NCBI GenBank assembly: GCA_022559845.1
Contig: CM040118.1
Span: forward strand, 157,996,331 to 158,060,330
Length of the DNA stretch: 64,000 nucleotides
Direction: 5' to 3'
Origin: Amorphophallus konjac
Lineage: Eukaryota; Streptophyta; Magnoliopsida; Alismatales; Araceae
The notes under the pieces are model-generated. The model was not told the origin of the DNA. It worked only from the letters and a program-made list of their open reading frames with translations, and searched no databases. Positions 58,785 to 64,000 of the stretch are shown here, in pieces (the stretch's first letter is position 1; the number at the start of each line of letters is the position of its first letter). The translations under genes and the position numbers were made by a program.

Positions 58785-61700
58785 ATGGCCTCCTCTTCCA
58801 GCCGTGTTGCTTCTGGCACTGCTGATGTCGACGCTTCTTCCCAGGGCGGGGCATCTGGCCCTATTGTGACTTGGAGGAATGTCAGACAACTGGACTGGGG
58901 TCTTGGGAGGATCGCCATAGTCGACGAATCCTCTGACTCCGAATCAGACACATTATCCTCCTCTCACGTTGTAACCATCGAGGGAGGGCTGAACTTCAAT
59001 CGCGATGACTGTTATCGCCCGGACTTCCCGAAGGACCGTCATCTTGCACCATTCATCTGCACTTTCAGTGTCTCGGGGAAGAGAGACGTCATGCTGGCTC
59101 GAATGGTGGAACGGGCCATGTTGGTGGACCGGGACAGCTTGAAAGGCTCCGTGTATCGTGGAGACACCATCTATCTTCCGGGAGAGCGGCGCAAGTGGAA
59201 CGCCGTCTTGGGGGTAATAGAGCTGGAGGCAGAGTAGAAAATGCAGACACGGGCTCCAGAATTCACACCAGCTAGGTGGGACACCACTGCAGGTCGGGTC
59301 AACAGAGAGAAACCCGACTATGATTTATTCTTGGTGCCCATCAAGTGGGGCTATAGAGACGAGCCATTCGTCCTGAACTACTTGGTTGTCCAGTTCAAAT
59401 TCCAGTTGGCTGCTGGGTGGTTTGCCGACACGAAAGTGACCGACGCCCATCTCTTCCGCGTAGGAGCGGCAGAATTCACAGAATATGTTCTGAAGGAGTA
59501 TGCGCCGTTGCTGGTCAGGGCCGTGGTGTATCACAGTGTGTATGCGTCCCGTTTCAGGTACCCCATCTCGAAAGGGTTGTGTTGCGGCATGTTCGAAGTG
59601 TTCTGCTCACAGTTCAATACTTTCTATACAGCGGAGGGCGAAACTTCTCTGGACCTCTGGAGCCTGTCACAGCTGTCGGGTCTGCCGATCAATGGAGAGC
59701 CCTATGAGGAGGTATGCCTCCATGACTTTATTAAGGATGAGACAGACGGTGAGGGCCAGTACTATTTTGGCTACTCATACCGGTACTTGATGAAAGTGTA
59801 TCGCTCCCTCTGCTTGGCGCTGAATAGGGGATCCTCGAAGGGGTATCAGGCCCGAGAGAAGAGCAACAAATTGAGAGTCCGAGTGGGACATTGGATTCAG
59901 TATTTCTTCGGCGGCCCTCTAAAGTACAGTGAGTTTCCCCATGTAGCTCCTGTTGCAGGTAAGCCCAGCAAACCACCCAAGTTCAAGTCGGCGCTGCCTG
60001 CTTCCCTTCGACGGATTAGTCGCAGAGGACTGGATCCCACTGGGGCAGATCCCCTTACGCATTGTGCGGCTTACCTCACTTTCTAGCTGTGCACTTTTGC
60101 CCTCCCACAGGGAGATGAGACAGTCATTAGGCCTGAGGCAATATACCCGGCTTGTCAGATGGCTTGGGGCATGCGGCTTGCACTATGCCCAGCAGCACTC
60201 TGCCTGATCTACAAATCTCTTGGGGATATTCATAGGCATTGGGTCCCCCGCTCTTTTAGAACAGTGGGGCCGTTTCATTTCTTCAATGCCTAGGTGTGCA
60301 GTTTGTTCCCAGAGCTGGCTCCCAGGACTCTGCAGACAGTGACATTGTACCCTAGGATGCTGGAATTTGCTAGTGCTGAACCCGGTCCAGTGTCTCATCA
60401 GCTTTTCTCCATCCGAGGCCGGATGACAAGGGTTCCGATGGATTCAGCAGGGACTATCCATTTTTGGAATTTGTCCACACATTCCGCTCCATTGGTGAAT
60501 CGCCAGCGTGAATGTAAGCTTGAGGCAGTGGAGACTTTCACACATTTCATTTCAGGCAACACCGTGACCCGGCCAATCTTGGAGCCTGAGCTCATTGACT
60601 GGGCTTTATCAATTCGCCCCAGTGTCTTAGTGTTTAGAATGGGGGGCGTGGTTCATTTAGAACCCTACTATCCTTTTAGGTTTGGCCGAAATTTTGGCTA
60701 TGATCAGCACATCTCACCTTCGGTTGCCCTGTTTTCTCTGGATAGCTGGTCGAAGCACGGCTCGACTGTTGTAGCTGAGGGTCGCTCCTGGTGGGACTAT
60801 TTTCACCGCCGGGACGCCAATGTTTTCAGAGTGCCGGTGCCGAACCACGTTCCCTGGGTCACTCCAGGGTATATAAAGTGGTGGAATGCTCGAACGGGCT
60901 TTTATCGCAATGCCAGGGTGGCATGCTGGGATGTAGCTGAGCGCACCTTTCTGACCCAGCAGGCTGGGCCAATTTTTGATATTGAAGAAGCCCATTTGAA
61001 GAGGCTGTTCTCCCAACATCCGAAGGAGGTAGAGGCATACATAGCACGCAGGAAAGCCGCAAAAGAGGAAGCAACTGAACAACTGGTGCATGTGCTTGTT
61101 GTCATAGATGAAGATACTTTCACGCAAAATTTAGAACATCTATGCCAGATTGGTGGTTCCCGCTTGGAACTTCAGCAGTACCCATTCCCCATTAAGGAGC
61201 CACTCTACAAAGCAGTTTCCTGGAAGTGTGAGGTTGACCACTTCTGCCCGCACCGGGCGTTTCTTAATAAAGAAGACAGAACCCTGACATATTATCAGCA
61301 CACGTCTTGGCTGTTCGTCTTGATGAATATCCATGGACTGACCCTTGACAGTTCTGTAGCAAGTGTTTTGGACAAGCCTTTGTTTGTATTTTTTCATTAT
61401 GCCGATGGCTGGGGCTTCGCGCACCTTGGATTATACCATTGCATAGCTTCCCGTGGTCATGCGGACTTGGCCGACCTAGTTGAGAAGTGCAAGAAGATTG
61501 GCGACGTCTGCTGGCTCATTCGGGAGGCTGCATCCCGAAGCAAGGAGGTGGCTTATCAGTATTGGCCCCTCTCATCTTTTTACAACGGCCCGGCAGGTAA
61601 AGTCTTCTTCAGTTGACATGTAGAGTAGTTTATTGCTCAGTTATTTTATAACGACATGTGCTTCATTTGACAGACCGTCCAGATATAAAGCAGCAGGGAC

Positions 61701-61970
61701 TTTATAGGAAGATCATCTCCCAGGCCCAGAAGCCGGAATATTTTGAGGCTCCCGCACCGGTGCCGACCACTACTCCACTGCCACCTGGTAAAAAGAGAGA
61801 GGCCTCCGTGCTGAAAGTTGCAATAGGCCGAGCGAAGAAAGCTCGAAAAACTTCTTCCAAGCTGTCTTCGACTGATGCGGCTGAGGCTCCTCTACCTGAA
61901 GTGCCATCATTTGAGCAGTTTGCCGCTCAGAAAGAGGCCACTCAGCAAGCAGCTGAAGGTGACATCACTT
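58785..61970 (+). pseudogene. Plant-mobile-domain-like gene, antisense in element H (three stops, interrupted)
   Basis: Long gene with ATG at 58785 (GAAATGGCC). One frame runs to 61596 with three TAG stops at 59235, 60084 and 60291; the last two stand where relatives would have Trp. A GT-AG intron at 61597-61673 (77 bases, GTAAAG...TTGACAG) joins exon 2 in frame; exon 2 runs to the element I insertion at 61970. About 1030 codons remain. The middle (DLWSLSQLSGLPINGEPYEE, then a GLDPTGADPLTHC region) resembles plant mobile domain proteins, a family spread by transposable elements. The N-terminus is Ser-rich. Exon 2 is Pro/Lys-rich (PLPPGKKREA). The part from about 61030 on I do not recognise. 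Function unknown; the domain call is from memory of the family and moderate. Confidence 0.7.
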
Positions 61971-62279
61971 TGTTGTGCCCATGCATGTGGTTTTGGTTTT
62001 GATGATGGTTTTAATGATGGCTTTGATGATTGGTTGTTGATGTGAGTTAATCAAAGGTTCAGTCATCTTGCTGCTCAGTTTAGATTAACATATTTGATGT
62101 TCAGTCTTGTTACATGTTAAACTGATGCATAAAGCATTCATTGCTGTGGTTTTGATGATTGATATTGTATTTTGATGATAGCAATGATATAGTGTTTTCA
62201 TGACATTGTGCCTTGATGATTGCATCATGACTGTGACTGGTACAACTGATATATTGTTTATGTTAGACTTATGTTATGT

Positions 62280-62720
62280 GCATAGTCTATACAGTGCATC
62301 GTGGGGTTTATGCCCTAAGTCTATTCACTGCACATGCATCATTCGTCCAAGTCCATACATTGGACTGTAGTGTGCATTTGGCGAACACATCGCAAGTCTA
62401 GACATTGCACTGTAGCATGCATTTCCTTAAAGTCTATACATCGGACTGGTTTGCATTGGCTAAGTATATACAACGTCAGCTCATGCCTTGTCTTAGACAA
62501 AGTCTATACAATGGATTTGGGTCTCCAAGTCTATACAGCCTTTTGCTTCGCCAAAGTCTGTACATTGGTCTGCATAGGCTAAGTGTTTACATTGTCAAGT
62601 ACAATCATGCATTGGTCATGTAGTCTGTACAGCGTGAAGTCTATACTTTGGCACTGTAGCTTACTCGTGCAAGTCTATATCTTGGACTGTTCTTCATGTC
62701 TGTACATCAGATTGTACATC
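62280..62720. repeat. AAGTCTATACATTGGACT repeat array in element I LTR
   Basis: About 15 copies of AAGTCTATACA- followed in most by TTGGACTGTA, spaced 20-40 bases. The best unit AGTCCATACATTGGACT (near 62350) is a hairpin with 6-base arms; others keep AGTC...GACT. Related to the AAGTCTATGCATG variants in element D's LTR. Confidence 0.8.
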
Positions 62721-62779
62721 ATCTTCGTGCTGTTTCTGTACTTGAGTTTTCGTGTTGTTTCCCCTCACTAACACAAAAA

Positions 62780-63650
62780 GATCTCGTGTTGTATGAGCAT
62801 ACAACACTTCGTGTTGATTTCCATGCGTGACAGGAAAGCTTGTATGAGGTTAGACTTCGTGTCGTTTCCCTTGTCTTCATCTTCGTGTTGTTTTAGTGTC
62901 TACGTCTCCGTGTTGTTTTTATGTTTCTGTCTGAGTGTTGGTCTTTCGTTTTTGACTTAGTGTCTTTCTCGCCTTGACCACACTTCGTGTCGATTCTTGG
63001 TTTTCTACACCCCGTGTCATTTCACCTCGTGCTGTTCTCACTGTCGTCGTGTTGTTTTCACCGCGTGTCGATTATTGTTTTTCACTTAGTGTTGTTTTCA
63101 CTTCGTGTCAACTTCACTTCGTGTCGTCTCTTTGTATTTCGTCTTCATGTTGTCTTCACCCCGTGTCGATTTCAATTTCGACTTCGTGTCGTGTTTTCCA
63201 CACCACGTGTCATTGTCCCTTTAGTAACCTCACCTCGTGTCGGTTACTGTTGTCTCCATGTCTACGTGTCGTTTTCGTGTCATGTTTCCACACTTCGTGT
63301 CGTTCATGTTTCGTAACCACACTTCGTGTTGGTTACTGTCGTTCTTGTGACTTTGTGTCGTGTCTCCCAGACTTCGTGTCATTTTCACTCCGTGTCAACT
63401 TCGTCTTAAGTGTTGTTTTCATCTTCGTGTCGTTTTTTACTCCGTGTCGTCTTTGTTCCACTGCGTGCAGAACATTGCAGCACTTCGTGTTGCTTTCTGT
63501 GCCACCACCTTGTGTCTTTCGTTTGTTGAAACCATACTTCATGATTGGTTTCTGTCTTGTCATCGTATGTACCTCGTGTCGTTTCCTTATTCTGTCTTCG
63601 TGTTGTCTCCGTGTTGTTGCCGTTTGTTAGCTCGTGTTGTTTCGTTCTAA
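62780..63650. repeat. CTTCGTGTCG repeat array in element I LTR
   Basis: More than 30 copies of CTTCGTGTCG, CTCCGTGTTG and similar, spaced about 10-45 bases, many followed by TTTTCAC. The spacers differ. ORFs on both strands (62974-63630 and 63406-63855) are products of the repeat and not genes. It sits between the first array and the TATA box. Confidence 0.85.
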
Positions 63651-63882
63651 CCTCGTCCAGGTTTCTTCTAAAACGCTGTTCTTCTGATAAGTCTATACAG
63701 AGTTGTTCTTTAAACTGATGACTTATCCGATACCCTGTTTTACAGGTGCTTTGATCGTGATGCTTAAGGAGGGCACGTGATCCGAGGCTGGAATAAAGCC
63801 TGCTGAAAGACTGCCACGTGGTCTGAATTCTTAGGGCTGGAAATGTGGAGGTCACACGTCGTGGCTGATGCTGCTGCTGCTG

Positions 63883-63895
63883 CTATATATATGAG
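63883..63895 (+). promoter_or_regulatory. TATA box of element I LTR
   Basis: CTATATATATGAG after a GCTGCTGCTGCT run; the leader with AAGAAGAAAA repeats follows to the window end. Same layout as element D at 31789. Confidence 0.72.
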
Positions 63896-64000
63896 ACCTT
63901 CATCCACAGATGAAGTCGATCGAGTTGGCGAGAAGAAAACTCTATACAGAGAGCCACGATCCAGACAGAGAAGAAGAAAAAGAAAAGAAGAAGAGAAAGA

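Larger units (their letters stand above)
54948..61970 (-). mobile_element. Element H: probable Tat-like Ty3 element with antisense gene (part)
   Basis: The + strand segment 54948-58058 starts TGTGGGG and ends GTCAACA, so it has LTR ends. To its right is a polypurine tract read on the - strand (58059-58077), making it the 3' LTR of a - strand element. A gene on the + strand lies next to it, antisense to the element. Antisense extra genes between pol and 3' LTR are known in Tat-type Ty3 elements, which also use LTR starts like TGTTGACACC. Pol and primer site are not in the window, so the lineage is inference. Confidence 0.6.
61971..64000 (+). mobile_element. Element I: Sirevirus-like LTR inserted in the element H gene (right end off window)
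   Basis: Begins TGTTGTGCCC within exon 2 of the antisense gene with no polypurine tract before it, so it is a 5' or solo LTR. The start and the end of the visible part resemble element D's LTR: TGTTGTG, TTTTGATGATGG, GTGATCC...GCCA(C/T)GTGG, then a TATA box and AGAAGAAG leader. Two repeat arrays occupy most of U3. Expected target duplication CACTT (61966-61970), partner off the window. Confidence 0.77.

Noticed and set aside
59959..60110. Apparent intron with GTAAGC donor and CCCACAG acceptor in the element H gene
   Set aside because: 152 bases would break the frame, and the sequence inside reads as conserved protein in frame; a TAG replacing Trp explains the stop better.
62974..63855. Overlapping ORFs of 218 and 149 codons on opposite strands
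   Set aside because: Both are products of the CTTCGTGTCG repeat array; the translations are repetitive.

Overview
This is plant nuclear DNA made almost entirely of nested LTR retrotransposons. I see no host gene, rRNA, tRNA or CRISPR array. The plant origin rests on several things: primer sites complementary to plant initiator tRNA-Met (TGGTATCAGAG), very long LTRs (1.8-3.4 kb), Sirevirus-type copia gag with a long coiled coil and zinc knuckles, chromovirus-like Ty3 pol, and a plant-mobile-domain-like gene. Nothing identifies the species; the picture fits a large, repeat-rich angiosperm genome.

Layout, left half. Element A (1-8841, + strand, Ty3) lies in the 3' LTR of element B (8842-26918, - strand, a non-coding Ty3-like element with LTRs of about 3.35 kb). 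Element C (16194-26611, - strand, gag-only Sirevirus-like copia) lies in B's 5' LTR with a perfect AGAGG target duplication. B lies in the pol gene of element D (26919-32849, + strand, Sirevirus-like copia). D abuts fragment E (32850-33179), an old B-like internal piece.

Layout, right half. Also inside E is element F (33180-54947, - strand), a tandem LTR-internal-LTR-internal-LTR-internal-LTR array of a gag-only Ty3 family. Each F LTR but one was hit later. LTR 1 holds element G (34018-39704, perfect CCACG duplication), which has an intact 443-codon ORF. LTR 2 holds a solo LTR related to C (43321-45704). LTR 4 is cut by element H (54948 on). H is a probable Tat-like Ty3 element on the - strand, with a plant-mobile-domain-like gene running antisense on the + strand (58785-61970). 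That gene is interrupted by the LTR of element I (61971 to the end), another Sirevirus-like element.

How the parts relate. B, C, F and G lack pol in what can be seen and would need enzymes from autonomous relatives; A and D still show pol but are broken by stops. The most striking pattern is that the LTRs of six families each carry their own array of short, mostly CpG-containing repeats, palindromic or hairpin-forming in most. In the Sirevirus-like LTRs the arrays lie upstream of the TATA box. In A and B they lie downstream, in the predicted transcript leader. The other notable items are the intact ORF of G, the three-unit LTR-sharing array of F, and the antisense gene of H.
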